From the NCBI GenBank assembly GCA_015499985.1, contig JAAAUF010000578.1, forward strand, positions 1 through 26,989: 26,989 nucleotides of DNA. The letters run 5' to 3'. The stretch comes from Haplosporangium gracile. Its lineage: Eukaryota > Mortierellomycota > Mortierellomycetes > Mortierellales > Mortierellaceae. The notes under the pieces were generated by a model. It had not been told where the DNA came from. It made no database searches and worked only from the letters and a program-made list of their open reading frames with translations. The position numbers and the translations under genes were made by a program. Positions 9,446-20,755 of this stretch are shown here, one piece after another (positions within the stretch are counted from its first letter, which is position 1; the number at the start of each line of letters is the position of its first letter).

Positions 9446-12400
9446 ATGGTCAACCAGAGCATGATGGTCCCTCCAAATAACGCACCGTGGCCCGGTCTAC
9501 AGGCACCGTCTTACAGCCAGTCGCCGACTTCGCCACCAACTTACACCCATAACCACCCTCACCACCCTCACCACGCCCACTCTCCCTCATATCCTCCACC
9601 TTCTCCTTACTATCACCACCCTCCTCCACCACCGCCACACCACCCTCACCATGGTCCTCCTCCCCCACTCTCACATCATTACCCATACCATCCCTACGGT
9701 GCACCTTATCCTTCTCCTTACCCTGCACATTCGTCCTCACACCCTGCATACCATCATCCTCCACCCCACCCCTCTGGCCATCACCCTGCACCACTACCAC
9801 CTGCCTCTCACGACCCTTCCGCACCATCTTCTTCAACAGCAGCAACAACTTCGGGCGCTGAAACGTTATCTGGGTCTATCTCGTCGTCGTCAGGCCCAGC
9901 AAAGGCCATCAAGGCAAAGCCTGTTGCTACTAACAGCGACACCAAGGCGAAGGCTGGAAAGGCAGGCAGCGAGTCATCTGATAGCGCAAACGCCTCCTCT
10001 TCAGCAACAGGAACTACCCCAGTCCCCAAGACATTTCGATTCGAAGGAAGCATCTCGTCCGAGACCTTCAAGACTTCAAAGTCGTTTGATCTCGCCGGGG
10101 TTAATATCCTCAACCGCAAACCCCTGGATGCTCGTACTGCCCTTGACAAGCTGCAGCGTCGGAGAGAGACCCATAATCGTGTCGAAAGAAAGCGCCGAGA
10201 TTGTATTAACCAGGTAATGAAAAGGAACATGGTTTATCAGCAAAACCTTCTTTGTTCTAGCTCGCTTTTGTATTTCTCTTTTACATGTTCCCTCGACCTG
10301 GCTTTCTTTTTTCCACCTCCCCACTCCTGTGGACTTGACCGGCCCCTTCTGCACGCTGCGCCCTGCATTTACCCACGTACCGTTCGTTGTTCCTTCGAAG
10401 GATGCCATTTCTAACTCTAGTCTGCAAACAAACTTTTTCCATAGTTGATTGACGATCTCACAAAGCTTCTCCCTCCCAAGCATCTCGAGGAAGTTAGCTC
10501 AAAGTGCCATCGTGTCAATGTCCTGCGCGGTGCAGTGGCACACATCAAGTTCTTGAGCAAGTCCAACATTGAACTGGCAAGGGCGCTTGATGCAGCCAAG
10601 AGCAAGGGCTTCAAGGTCCCCGAGGTCATCGATATTGTCTCTCCTGCCACAGTCTCGTCTGAAAAAGCCAGCAACAGCACAGAAACTGCGGACCAAGAAA
10701 TGTCGATGGATGTCGACATGGAAGACAATGCTGAAGCAAACTCTGTCAAGCAAGAGGATGCCGACGACGATATGAAGGAAGCCAACAGCAACAATACCGC
10801 TTCCCGAACATCTTCACCCACCGTATCATCTTCCTCTAAGCAGTCAGCCTCAGCCTCTCCTCGGCTAACGCCCTCCAAGGTCCTGGGACATCCACAGCTC
10901 GTTGTCACCAACGCCCCAAGTCCAAAGACGGAACGCCCATCCTCTAAAGAGGTACTTGTGCCGGTATCAATCTCAAGCAGTGCCGTCTCTGTTGACCCTT
11001 ACAGTCTCGAGTCCCACCCTACTACCGTCAGCTCGATCAGCGGAAGTACCACTCCTGTCAGCTCCGCCTTCCCAGCTTCGCCCAAGAGCAACCCATCGAC
11101 CGCCTCATCATCTCCGTCTACACGTCAGGAGTCCTTCCAGACTAAGAACAGCAGCAAGCAGCAGCTCCAGCAACAACTCTCGCCATTCATGCAGACCATC
11201 TCGCTGTCGACCTCTCCTTCGCTCCCTCCTATCTCTTCATTTGCCAGCCTCAAGATCCAGTCTCCGGGCACACGTGTCGAAGGTCTTTCTTCTGGCGAGA
11301 GGCACTTTGAGGAACATCCCAGCTCTCCTACCCTTCGCACTACCGCCGCTCCATCAAATGCCAACAACAAGGCCGGATCTACCCACCAGCGCACCGGCCC
11401 TACCCTACCACCATTAAAGATCCCTGCTTCTCAGCATCTTCACCCATCATACAAGCAAGGAGCGCCTGCTCACCACTCTACCCATGACAGCAGATCCAGC
11501 AACCGCAGCGGTCCCACCCTGTCCCCTCACCAGCATGCTACCTCGCCACACCCTCAGCGTAGTTCTGAGGGTGAGCAGCACCCACAACAGCCTCCTGTCT
11601 CACCCTTCATGTTGTCGCCCCTGATGTCTCGCTCGCCTTCTATGGGTCCTCTTTCTGCTTCCTCTGCAGGTACTTCGCCTTACCCCCATTGGGGCCATGA
11701 GGGATCAGAAGGTACTGCTCCTCCTCCACTGCCACCACATCACCAAGGACAGTACTTGCCGCCTCATGGCTACCCTCACGGCTACCCTTATCCCTACCCT
11801 TACCATCCCTCGTATGGCTACCCTCACCACCCTCCTCCTCCTCACCATCACCATCCTCATCACCACCACGCGCCCCCTTCGCCCCACTCTCCTAAGCAGC
11901 GTCCTACTTCGTCCTACCCTGCCGCTGCGACTGTTCCCAGGCCCGAACCCATCTTTATCCAAGAGGAGCCCTGGAATGTGCAGCGCAAGCGTAGCACCTC
12001 CAGCACCTCTGGCAAGACTCAGTCCGGAAAGCAACAATCATCAGCCAATGCCGCCAAGAAGGCTAGGGAGGGCTCGGTGATTCGTGAGGAGGAAGAGTCA
12101 ACCCCCATGTCGCCTACATCCTCAATTACTTCTACGGCATCTTCGTACCCTAGCCCCAACAACCAGCGCAAGCGACCCTCGTCTCCTTCTCATCACAAGG
12201 GTGGTGCCTATGAGAGCATTACAGAAGTGGCGACTGTAAAGCGTATCCGCCAGCACGACGAATCGACATCGCCTCGGTTGGAGTCGACCCAGAATGGACA
12301 AGATCACCGTCAGAGCAACAGCAGTGGCGAAGATCGTCAACAGCAGCACGATAGTGGGATTGTTGTTGTCGTCGTCAAGGATGACGAGGACCATCACGGC

Positions 12401-12538
12401 CACTCTCACACTCACCCTCCTAGCCCCGCAACATCCTCCCACCATGAAGAGATGACTGGTGACCAGGGCGGTGAACACCATCAACATCATCACCACCACC
12501 ACCGGGATGCTGCTCAGGCCTTGACCTCTCTCTCATAG
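9446..12538 (+). CDS. bHLH transcription factor, His/Pro-rich
   Basis: The gene has two exons, 9446-10213 and 10445-12538, giving 953 residues. The 231-bp intron (GTAATG...CATAG) is in phase 0 and splits helix 1 of the bHLH domain between INQ and LIDDLTKLLP. The basic region (about 238-256, RRETHNRVERKRRDCINQ) carries the His243/Glu247/Arg251 triad of class B proteins (Myc/USF/MITF/Cbf1-like), which read CACGTG-type E-boxes. Helix 2 follows as VNVLRGAVAHIKFLSKSN. There is no strong leucine zipper. Residues 35-125 are packed with His, Pro and Tyr. A second His/Tyr/Pro block lies near 11750-11880, and the C terminus has HHQHHHHHHRDAAQ. The remainder is Ser/Pro/Gln-rich and probably disordered. 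The start ATG has a good context (TCACAATGG) after a CT-rich leader. It is a nuclear regulator whose targets are unknown. The specific subfamily is not assigned. Confidence 0.9.
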
Positions 12539-12846
12539 AATGCCGCCTAAACTGAATACATGTTATCTTTGATTCCCGTTCCTCATACCGCATTGTACGC
12601 ACCAGCTACCAGCCAGCACTCTTGTATTTTTCCAATGTATTTTAGTTCGAATTAAAAAAAATAATTATATATCTGTGTACGTTTTGTACGTAATGGTGTT
12701 TTATTTATGTCTCGAAAAATGGTTTTGAAAGGGGTCTTGGATGTTGTTACAAGGTTGTTGGTTGTTGAGGAGATGGACAATAGAAATAAAAATGTGTACA
12801 GTAGCTATGTAATTATGCTGCTTAGCGCGCTTTTTATACTCTACTT
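12539..12846. terminator. Convergent 3' region of the bHLH and CBM18 genes
   Basis: A 308-bp spacer lies between two stop codons that face each other. AT-rich sequence at 12640-12675 (AATTAAAAAAAATAATTA) probably serves 3' processing of the plus-strand gene. TTTATT at 12700-12705 is AATAAA on the minus strand, about 140 bp past the CBM18 stop. No further gene is seen. Confidence 0.4.
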
Positions 12847-13503
12847 TTAGATCATGAGAAGACCTGCCAAGAAGACAATGACCAACGCCAACCTTGAGTC
12901 AACACCTGCAGAAGAGCCACTCGAAGGTTTTCCTGTAGGTTGCAATTGGAAAGTTCCCTGGGTCGAGGTTGACGAAGCTGCAGTCGTCGTAGCAGCGTCA
13001 GTAGTCGTAAGGGTGGTTGCAATAGTGGTGGTGGGCAATGTGGGGATGGGGGTGGTAGGTTCACTGGTGGGAGTCGTAGGAGGAAGGGTGGCAGGGATAG
13101 TTGGGTCTGTGGTGGGGGGGACTGAGGTTGTTGGTGGGAGGGAGGGACTTTGTCCTCCACCGAGGCAGGGGGCGCCGAATTCTGCTTGGCAGCCTGCTCC
13201 ACAGTACAATTCTCCTACACCGCAGAAGCCCTAATATTTTCGTTGCAAAAGGATAAAAAAGAAGTGAGTTTCGTTAGACAGGATTGATGAGGAAACAGAC
13301 GTTTTTTTTCCCTTCAACAGGGAAGGGTACAGTGTATGTGTTGAGTTGAGTGTATTGCTTCGAGAGAGACTTACGGCTTGGGAACAGCAGTTGCCGTTAG
13401 TACAGGATCCGAGATTGGGTCCGCACTGGGCTTGGGCTACGATCGACATGAGGCCAAGGCAGCAGAGGATGACGACGATGAGTGTTGTTGTTGGCCTGTA
13501 CAT
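12847..13503 (-). CDS. CBM18 chitin-binding, GPI-anchored cell-wall protein
   Basis: The gene has two exons on the minus strand, 13375-13503 and 12847-13230, giving 170 residues. The 144-bp intron (GTAAGT...ATTAG) is in phase 0 and falls inside the domain, after CCSQA. Residues 1-25 are a signal peptide (hydrophobic IVVILCCLGLMSIVAQA). Residues 27-65 form a hevein-type CBM18 with all eight cysteines in order: C-x6-C-x4-CC-x5-C-x6-C-x3-C-x7-C, including CCSQAGFCG and YCGAGC. This fold binds chitin or GlcNAc oligomers. It is followed by a Pro/Thr/Ser-rich, probably O-glycosylated stalk (about 70-140). The C-terminal hydrophobic tail (LALVIVFLAGLLMI), preceded by small residues (SSGSSAG), fits GPI attachment. 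The protein is likely on the plasma membrane or wall, binding or shielding chitin. No catalytic domain follows, so it is not a chitin deacetylase or chitinase. Confidence 0.88.
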
Positions 13504-13790
13504 CTTTGTTATATGCTGTGATGTGTTTCCCTTGTATACTTGTGTGGTTGCTGTGTAGATGTAGACGCGCCCTTGACTGGTTGTTTCGAAGTTGATGTTG
13601 TTCCTGAAGTCGATGATTCCGGCTGAGAGGGGAAGAAGAAGTGTGCGAAGAGGGAAGGAAGAGAGGAAAAATAAAAATACTGGCGAGACAAAAATAGCAA
13701 GGAGCCATCAGAAGGCTGTGTACACGTGCGTCCGAGCACAAAGGAAAAGTAAAAAAAAAAAAAAAATGACAACAAAGGGCGAGATTGTGC
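13504..13790 (-). promoter_or_regulatory. Upstream region of the CBM18 gene with a CACGTG E-box
   Basis: CACGTG lies at 13723-13728, about 220 bp before the ATG, next to a T-rich tract on the coding strand (A run about 13749-13765 on plus). Class B bHLH proteins bind this hexamer. The neighbouring gene encodes one, but a regulatory link is only inference. Confidence 0.3.
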
Positions 13791-16700
13791 CTGGCAGACG
13801 AGAGTCGGGGCATCAGTGGCAAAGTCGCCGATAAAAAAAGGATTACCGATAGTCCTTGTTCTGATGGTGTTGACATCATCATTGCGATATTTTTTTCTTT
13901 CTTCGTTTGCTGTTTTGCTGATGCTCCTTCGTCAATCTATGCTGCAGACTTCGAAGAGAAAAGTGGAGGAACGCCAGTTCTACAAGACATTGATGATGGA
14001 TTTCGAGAAATCGTAGAAAAGAAAAAGACGTAAAACGAACAAAAAGGATATAGCCGAGGCAGTTGAAAGGAGCAGGAGATGTCCAGTTTGGTAGGCCAAT
14101 CACGCATACAAGCACACATGAATAACATGGTACGCGCGCCTGTTATCTTTATCTGAATGCTACGCAATTAGCCTTCTCGGATTGCAAGTCAAACCAAAAG
14201 AAAAACAAGCTCAATATCTCAGACAAGGCCCACACCCACTAGGCGTGACACACCGACAGACAGGCAACAAAAAGTCGCGACTCTCCTTTATTATCAAATG
14301 AATTTTGCGCTTCTATTGATTTTGAATCCATTCCACTCCTAGTCCTGGGTAGCACATCCTGCATTCCTCCCTTGCCTCCTTCAAAAAAAAATAGTGAACC
14401 ACCTCCATTCAGGAAAACGAATGCCTTTCAACCAACCCCTTTCTCGCTTCTGCTCGCCCTGTCTTTCCCGTCTCCTTCAATTCTCCCTCTATTTCTCTCC
14501 ATCCCTTGAAATTTTTTTTGGCCACTTTGCAAAAAGAACAAGAGCAAAATACCTCAGGCACCAGTAGGGATGGATTCGAGCCTAAGGCACCAGCCAAACT
14601 ATGCGTCCCGTCTGCGCTGTAAGGCAGAGGAAAGAACAGTGGATGGTGGTGGTTTGTAATATGCACGTACACGCATGTGCAGAAGGTAGACAAGAAATGA
14701 TAGATGATTGACATACAGGCAGATTGGCTAAAACAGAGAAAAATTAAGCACGACGCAAACAACATGGATAAACATAGTCCCCTTATCGTCCATACCTTTC
14801 CTCCCTTAATGCTCAAGCACATTTGTGCATACCAGCAAAGTGCAAGTGCAAACACCGCTCCAATTTCAGCAGAGAGGGTTTTCAGCGATTGCTTGAAAAA
14901 TACCGCGCCTGTTCCGCGACCATGTTCGGCCACAATGCATGGTTGTCAGATTAGATTTAAATTCCTGGCTGAAAGGGAGGAAAGATGAAGGACGGGTCGA
15001 AAAAACAAGAGAGAGAAAAGGGTTAAATGCTGACGGCACAGGAGATTAAAAGAGAGATTGAGAGAGAGAGAGAGGATAAGGACAGAGCATACCCCAAATC
15101 AAACAAAGAAGCCGACCTGGAGGTGCCCGTTCCTTGTTTCTGTTTTCTTGACGTTTTTTTTGCCATTTTATGTCTCCACTTGTTTTTGTTTCCTTTTTTC
15201 TTTCACTCTCGCGTCTCGACTATCTCATATTCCTTTCCACATTTGTTCTTTATTTGTTTTTTTAACGCTCAACGTACGATCCCCCTGTACCCTCATTACC
15301 CTCACCTGCTCCTTCTCTCTCTTGTCACAGTTTTCATTTTTTCATTTTTTCATTTTTTTTTTTTTTTTTTTAAAAAAACAAGGACGTGCATCCTTATTCT
15401 CCTACAACTACTGACACACACACTTAAATAAAAATCTTCGTCTTCTCCTGGTAAGTCTTTCTTTTTGTTCTTTTCTCTTTCATCTGAGCACGGTTATATG
15501 TCCCGAGGATGAAAAATGGATTACTATGTGATATTTCACTGCAGCTCCTCCTCACCCCAACCATCCAAAATGGATCATCGAAAAACCGGGGATAGAGACA
15601 ACCCTTGTGCCTCACAGAGACATAGATATTGAAAATGCGGTGCCTTACTTTGTTTTTCTCAATCTATGCTTCTATTCTTACATTGAAGAAAGGAATGCCA
15701 TCAATGGATGCCTTGTCGTGAATACGCTCCTCTCCTTCCTTCTTCCCCTTCTTTCCTTCTTCTCTTCCTATCTGCCTTTTTCTCACTCCCTTTTCTCCTT
15801 CCTCCACTGGTTCTACCCATCCTTCATTTGCATTCAATGAGCAGGCGGCGTTTTCTCGTTCTTCAACCTCTCTCAATGCAAAAACAAAAAATTGTAGCCC
15901 TGCACCGTCTTCAGCAAAATAATGCATTTAGCTGATCCTCGTCCATAAAAATGTCAATGCTCCTGTTGAAATGTAGTTCTAAAAGCACTGCTTCATGGCT
16001 GTTTTATGGTTGACGTGTAAAATCATTGAGGGCGAAGTCTTTTTTCCGGATGGAGCTAACGCGTTAGCACCATCTTTGTTCCCTCCATCGACTGTTTTTG
16101 AGAAGATCATTCACGGCAATTGAGAAGAAGCAAAGTCGAAGGGACAATGAGAGATAAAAGAGTTTTTGAGACCTCACTTTTTTTGTCTTCTTCTTCACCT
16201 CCCTTCCCGTGCCTGCTGCCACTGTCTTCCTTCAAACCTTGACTTTTTATTTGTTTGTATTGTGTCCCCCCCCTCCCCCCAGTCTTTGTTGTTTTATTGT
16301 TGTTGTTGTACAGGAACCGTCTCCTGCCTTCCTGCCAAAACAATAATTTCAGCGCGCGCCGAGGTCTATCCATTTTTCAGGAATCTCGGTCTTTCCCTTT
16401 TTCATGCCCCATAGCTACTTGCATCCGGCTTGGCTGCTGTACCCACTTATATTTTTTGCCAGCCTTCTCCCCTTCCCCTCCCTGCCCTCTTTCGTCCTCT
16501 TCCCATCCTTCCGTCCTTTGTCCTGCAGTCTCTCCCCTCTCATTCCTCTTCTTCGCTTGCTGCTCCTGCTGCTGCTCCTGCTGATGCTTCATTCACTCAC
16601 TCAAACCCCCTTACAACTGCTTTATTTCCTTTTGAAATCGTGTATTAATCAATCCGAACCATTACTTTTTCTTACTTACTCTTTCAACGGTTCTCGATTT

Positions 16701-17326
16701 TTTTCCACCCACACGGGAGAAGACATCTGCTTCCTCGTTTTTATATCTCGCCTGTCCTTATTTCTTCCTTCTTGTTTTCCACTTTTTTTTGTTCCTTCTC
16801 CACTCCTTTTTTCGCTCAGGGCAGTTTAGAACTCCAAACTCTTGATTACATTCGGATAAGTAAGAATAGCGTGCTTATCCGTCTCCAACAATACCACTTT
16901 TATTTTCTAGAGCCCTCCCCTCTCCCTCTCTCTTTCTCTGTCATTTTACCACCTTTTCACTAACACCATTATTTTGTCTTTCCTTTCCTTTCTTTATATC
17001 ACTTTGCTCATTTTTGTTTCTCGCCCTTGCCCCGTCGGCGATTTTTTGGCCTCACGTCTCAACCACTCTTCGAAAACCTTAGATTTTTTTGTTCTGTTTA
17101 CTGAGCAAATCATTGTCTTTTTTTTTTTTTTTCCTCATTCAGGTAAATTAATCATCCATTCTCGATCCATCCTACTGCAATGCTCTCCGAGCATGGAGTG
17201 TCAGCAAGCCTAACAATCCCTTTCTCACCGCAAACATGGTACATCTGTTCCTGAATCATCGAATATCTTTAGGTTTCACTATCACATCGCAGCTCTAATA
17301 ACTTCCAGGCACGATCACAAAGCACG
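13791..17326. other. Long intergenic stretch before the GH9 gene
   Basis: No gene is supported over about 3.5 kb. Seen here are a 13-bp direct repeat with a B-box-like core (14552-14593), a GA microsatellite (about 15055-15075), a (CATTTTTT)n/T-run tract (about 15333-15372), a 26-bp palindrome (16049-16074) and long pyrimidine tracts (about 15720-15835, 16430-16610, 16890-17000) that increase toward the GH9 start. A donor-like CAG/GTAAAT near 17141 and an acceptor-like TTCCAG near 17308 might bound a 5'-UTR intron. Confidence 0.4.
16049..16074. promoter_or_regulatory. 26-bp near-perfect palindrome with ACGCGT centre
   Basis: The core GCTAACGCGTTAGC (16055-16068) is a perfect 14-bp palindrome. 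One mismatched pair (A54/A69) follows, and then GATGG (16049-16053) and CCATC (16070-16074) pair again. The centre ACGCGT is the MluI/MCB element bound by MBF-type cell-cycle regulators in fungi. It lies about 1.25 kb before the GH9 start. It could be a dimeric factor site or a chance hairpin. Confidence 0.4.
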
Positions 17327-20300
17327 ATGATTGGATCAATATCATCACCATCACTATCATCTAGTCACCTCGCCTCCTCTTCCACCTCCTCCTCCACCTC
17401 TCTTCGAATCCTTTCCCTCTCCTTCACCACCATCCTCCTCCTCACCCTTTGCCTGTTGATCTCACAAGACAACCACGCCGCCGTCCAAGCCATCTACCGC
17501 GGCGGCGCCACCTCTGAGACAACTAGCGGCAATATTGCCAACACTGGTACCTCTGACAGAGTCAGCGGGACCTATTACAAAGACGAGCCCTTTGATGATA
17601 CATACCCAGATCCCAGAAATGTCACCGTCAGCACAAGTAGCACTAACGGCAACGGCGGTGGTGGTAATAGTACTGGCCCTACGCCTACAATGGAAACTCC
17701 TTACCTATTTACCAAGACTTGGCCAGCGCTTCCAGTGGCCACTGATTCGAATGATGAGAGCGGCGGCGCTGAGTCTTTCCCAGACCAGGAATATGTCAGG
17801 TGTGTACAGCGACACGTCTGATTATATTGTTTGTGTTGTTTGGCGTTTGGATACTCGTTTATTTGATTTGATCAGAGGGAGAGGACTGATTTCTTCTTTT
17901 TTTGTGGTGGTTTTCTCGCGATGTTATGGGATGTATTAGACTTTTGGACGTGACACTTTTGTTCTATGAGGCTCAGCGGTCTGGACGACTCCCCTCCGAC
18001 CAGCGTGTCAAGTGGGTATGCACTTTTTTCATTGCCATTTTTTCATAACGGACCATGCGCAGATATCTATACATCAACTAACGTTCTGTTCCTTGTTCCA
18101 TAAAAACTTCATAGAGGAACGACTCTGCACTACTCGACGGCAAAGATGCAGGCATCGATCTCACAGGGGTTAGTCACATTTGTTTCTTAATACGTGTCTG
18201 TATACACGTATACACCAAAAACATACTCAATGTTCCATCGCTGCCTCCTATTCTTCCATCCATTCAACAAACAACAACAATTAATAGGGATACTACGATG
18301 CAGGAGACTACCTAAAGTTCATCTTTCCATTAACATTCTCCCTTACCGAGATCTGTTACGGAGGAATCGACTTTTTCGAAGGCTACGTCCTGGCCGACAA
18401 GACCCATCATCTCGACCAGACGGTCCGGTGGGGCATCGACTGGCTCATCAAAGCCCACCCCAACAACAATACCCTCTACGTCCAAGTCGGTGTCTCTGAA
18501 GTCGACAATAATTACTGGGGCCCCGATACAGGCATCCCGATGCCCCGTCCGAGTTTCTTTGTGAATAATTTGAGACCAGGGACGGATGTAATGGCAGATG
18601 CGGCGGCGGCGTTCGCGAGCTGTTCGGTGTTGTATCGGGAAAAGTTTAAGGATCTGGAGTATGCAAATACGTTGCAGAGCCATGCGGAGGCGTTATTCTC
18701 GGTGGCTGAGACGGCCCTGCCGCAGCAGACGTATCAGACTGTCATTCCGGCCGCGAGCTGTTGTTATGCGTCTACTGGGTATCTGGATGAGCTGGCTTGG
18801 GGATCTGCGTGGATGTATCGGATGACCAAAGACCCTGTCTATGCGGCCAAGGCGAGTCATTATATTTCAGAGTACTCGAAACTCGAACACGGAAGCGTTA
18901 TGCTCCCCATCACTTGGGACGACAAGACCGGACTCGTCTATATCCTCATGGCCGGGTTGACCCAGGGCACAGCCGAAGGAGTTCAATGGCAAGCATCCGC
19001 CGAGAAGTTCGGAAACTTTGTCATCCACGCCCCCAAACCATGTGCGTTCACCTCCGGAGGGATGTACTACTGTTATGGATACTCGGGTGACGATACTTCT
19101 GTCGTAGCTGCCAACGCCGCCTTTGCGATGAACCTCCTCTCCAACAACATGGACATCTGGCTCAAGAACAACCGCTACAGCTCTAACATGACCAATACTC
19201 TCGAATACGAGACCCATGGCAAGATCGAAGCTTATCGGTTGTTTGCGTTACGACAGGTCCGGTACTTGTTGGGTGATAACCCAGAGAAGACGCCCTATGT
19301 TGTAGGGGTTCATCCTAATTCGCCAACAAACCCACATTCTTCACTGGCTGCGGGTGGTAGGAGCACGGATAGTATTGATACAGAGCCGTTGAAGGAGGCG
19401 TATATCTTGTTGGGCGCTCTTGTCGGTGGGCCGGATAAGAATGATCGTTTCCAGGATCTTCGGAGCAATTGGCGCCAGAACGAGGTAAACTATCCTTCTT
19501 TTTTTCTTTCTGTAGCTTGTCTTTGTCTTTGTCTCTTTTTTTTTTTTTTTTTTTTTTTTTGGTTCGATGTGAGGCAGAAAAGAATTGACGCGTTACTCAC
19601 ATTTTCACCACGCATTATTTTTCTTACAGGTGGCGCTGGATTACAATGCGCCATTCACATCCCTAATGGCCTACCAAGTTATGACCTCCCACGACCCTCC
19701 ACCCTATGCAACCATCGCAGCCGGCAGACCATCTCACGGCGTCCTGGTAGCAGATATGCCCATCTGGAAACTTGTCCTCATCATCGCCCTCATCGCATCC
19801 ATCTTTTTCCTCTTAGCTATGTACCTCTTTTACTACCACCGCAGCGATATCCACCTCTGGTTTGCCTCCCTCGGAAAGCGTCTCCGAGGAGAAAAAGTCA
19901 ACAACCACAGCAGAGGTAGTCCTAGCGGCGGAAGGAGGAGGAACATTGATTCATTACCAGCAACGACGACGTTTGACGAGAAGCAACAGGACCTGTCATC
20001 CTCGCCTAGGTCTTTCCCGTCCTTTAGGGCTGATAGTGAAGCTGATCCGATTTCGGGCGCAAGCTACGAAAAGTGGAGCAGCAGGAGGGGTAGTCTTCCG
20101 ATGGAGAGTAACGGCAACGGTGCAGGCGTGGTCGGTAGCGTCAGAAGGGGCAGTCTTCCGATGAATATCAACCCCGGCGGCGACGGCAGAAGAGGTAGCA
20201 TTCCCATCATGATCAGTATCAGCAACGCCGACATCACCAACGACAACAGTACCGCCACCATCAGCACCTCAACCATCAGCGACACAGAGACGCGCGAGAC

Positions 20301-20556
20301 AAAGACGACGAACGGGATCTTTGGTAGGGCAAAAGCCGCTCTGCGACCACCACCCCTGACAGTTCTCAAAAAGTCAAGCCCAGCAGCAGCAGCCGCTACA
20401 GGAAGGCCGTACGATCTCGAATCTGCGCCCGGTTCAAGTTCCTCTTCGGGGTTATTACTCGCCCGCCAAGGCACCTTGGCCTCCTACTCGCCCATACCTT
20501 TAACCCCCACAACGCCCATGACACCCTCCGGAGACACTGTACTCCAGCTGGCGTAG
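17327..20556 (+). CDS. GH9 endo-beta-1,4-glucanase, membrane-anchored
   Basis: The gene has five exons (17327-17799, 17940-18015, 18115-18168, 18288-19484, 19630-20556), giving 908 residues. The N terminus holds a Ser-rich stretch and a hydrophobic signal (about 26-45). The catalytic domain runs from about 158 to 620: LLFYEAQRSGRLPSDQRV, RNDSALLDGKDAGIDL, GYYDAGDYLKF with the catalytic Asp pair (D205, D208), a histidine segment HPNSPTNPHSS, and RSNWRQNE/VALDYNAPF with acid Glu600 as the last codon of exon 4. GH9 enzymes hydrolyse beta-1,4-glucans by inversion. A membrane span (about 646-668, KLVLIIALIASIFFLLAMYLF) is followed by a basic start and a 240-residue Ser-rich cytosolic tail. This predicts a type I protein with its enzyme domain outside, possibly acting on wall glucan rather than foraging. 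Intron 4 holds a 25-T run (19536-19560). Donors GTGTGT and GTTAGT are weak but keep the frame and the conserved motifs. Confidence 0.92.
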
Positions 20557-20755
20557 AGATCTTTTTTAGAAACACCCCCAAAATACCATCTACATCCAAT
20601 TTGCCTCATAATTTACAAGCAACAATAAACAGCAAAAATGTCCTTGAGAATATGATAAAAACTGACATTTTTTTAAAGTTTCATGCTTTCTAATTCCTTT
20701 CGTCTCCTGTGTGTGCGTTGCTTGTACTTGTTTCTCGCCCTTTGCGCTCTCTGCA
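20557..20755. terminator. Short convergent 3' spacer between GH9 and eIF2-gamma
   Basis: Only 199 bp separates the two stop codons. AATAAA in CAACAATAAACAGC (about 20622-20627) fits 3' processing of GH9. No equally good minus-strand AATAAA is visible before the GH9 stop, so the transcripts may overlap. Confidence 0.4.

Noticed and set aside
9450..10911. Minus-strand open frames across the bHLH gene
   Set aside because: They are shadows of the biased His/Pro/Ser codons in the real gene and have no family features.
14409..14933. 174-residue minus-strand open frame
   Set aside because: No domain, signal or intron pattern seen. Part of it covers the direct repeat at 14552-14593, which suggests non-coding repeat DNA. 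An orphan gene cannot be fully excluded.
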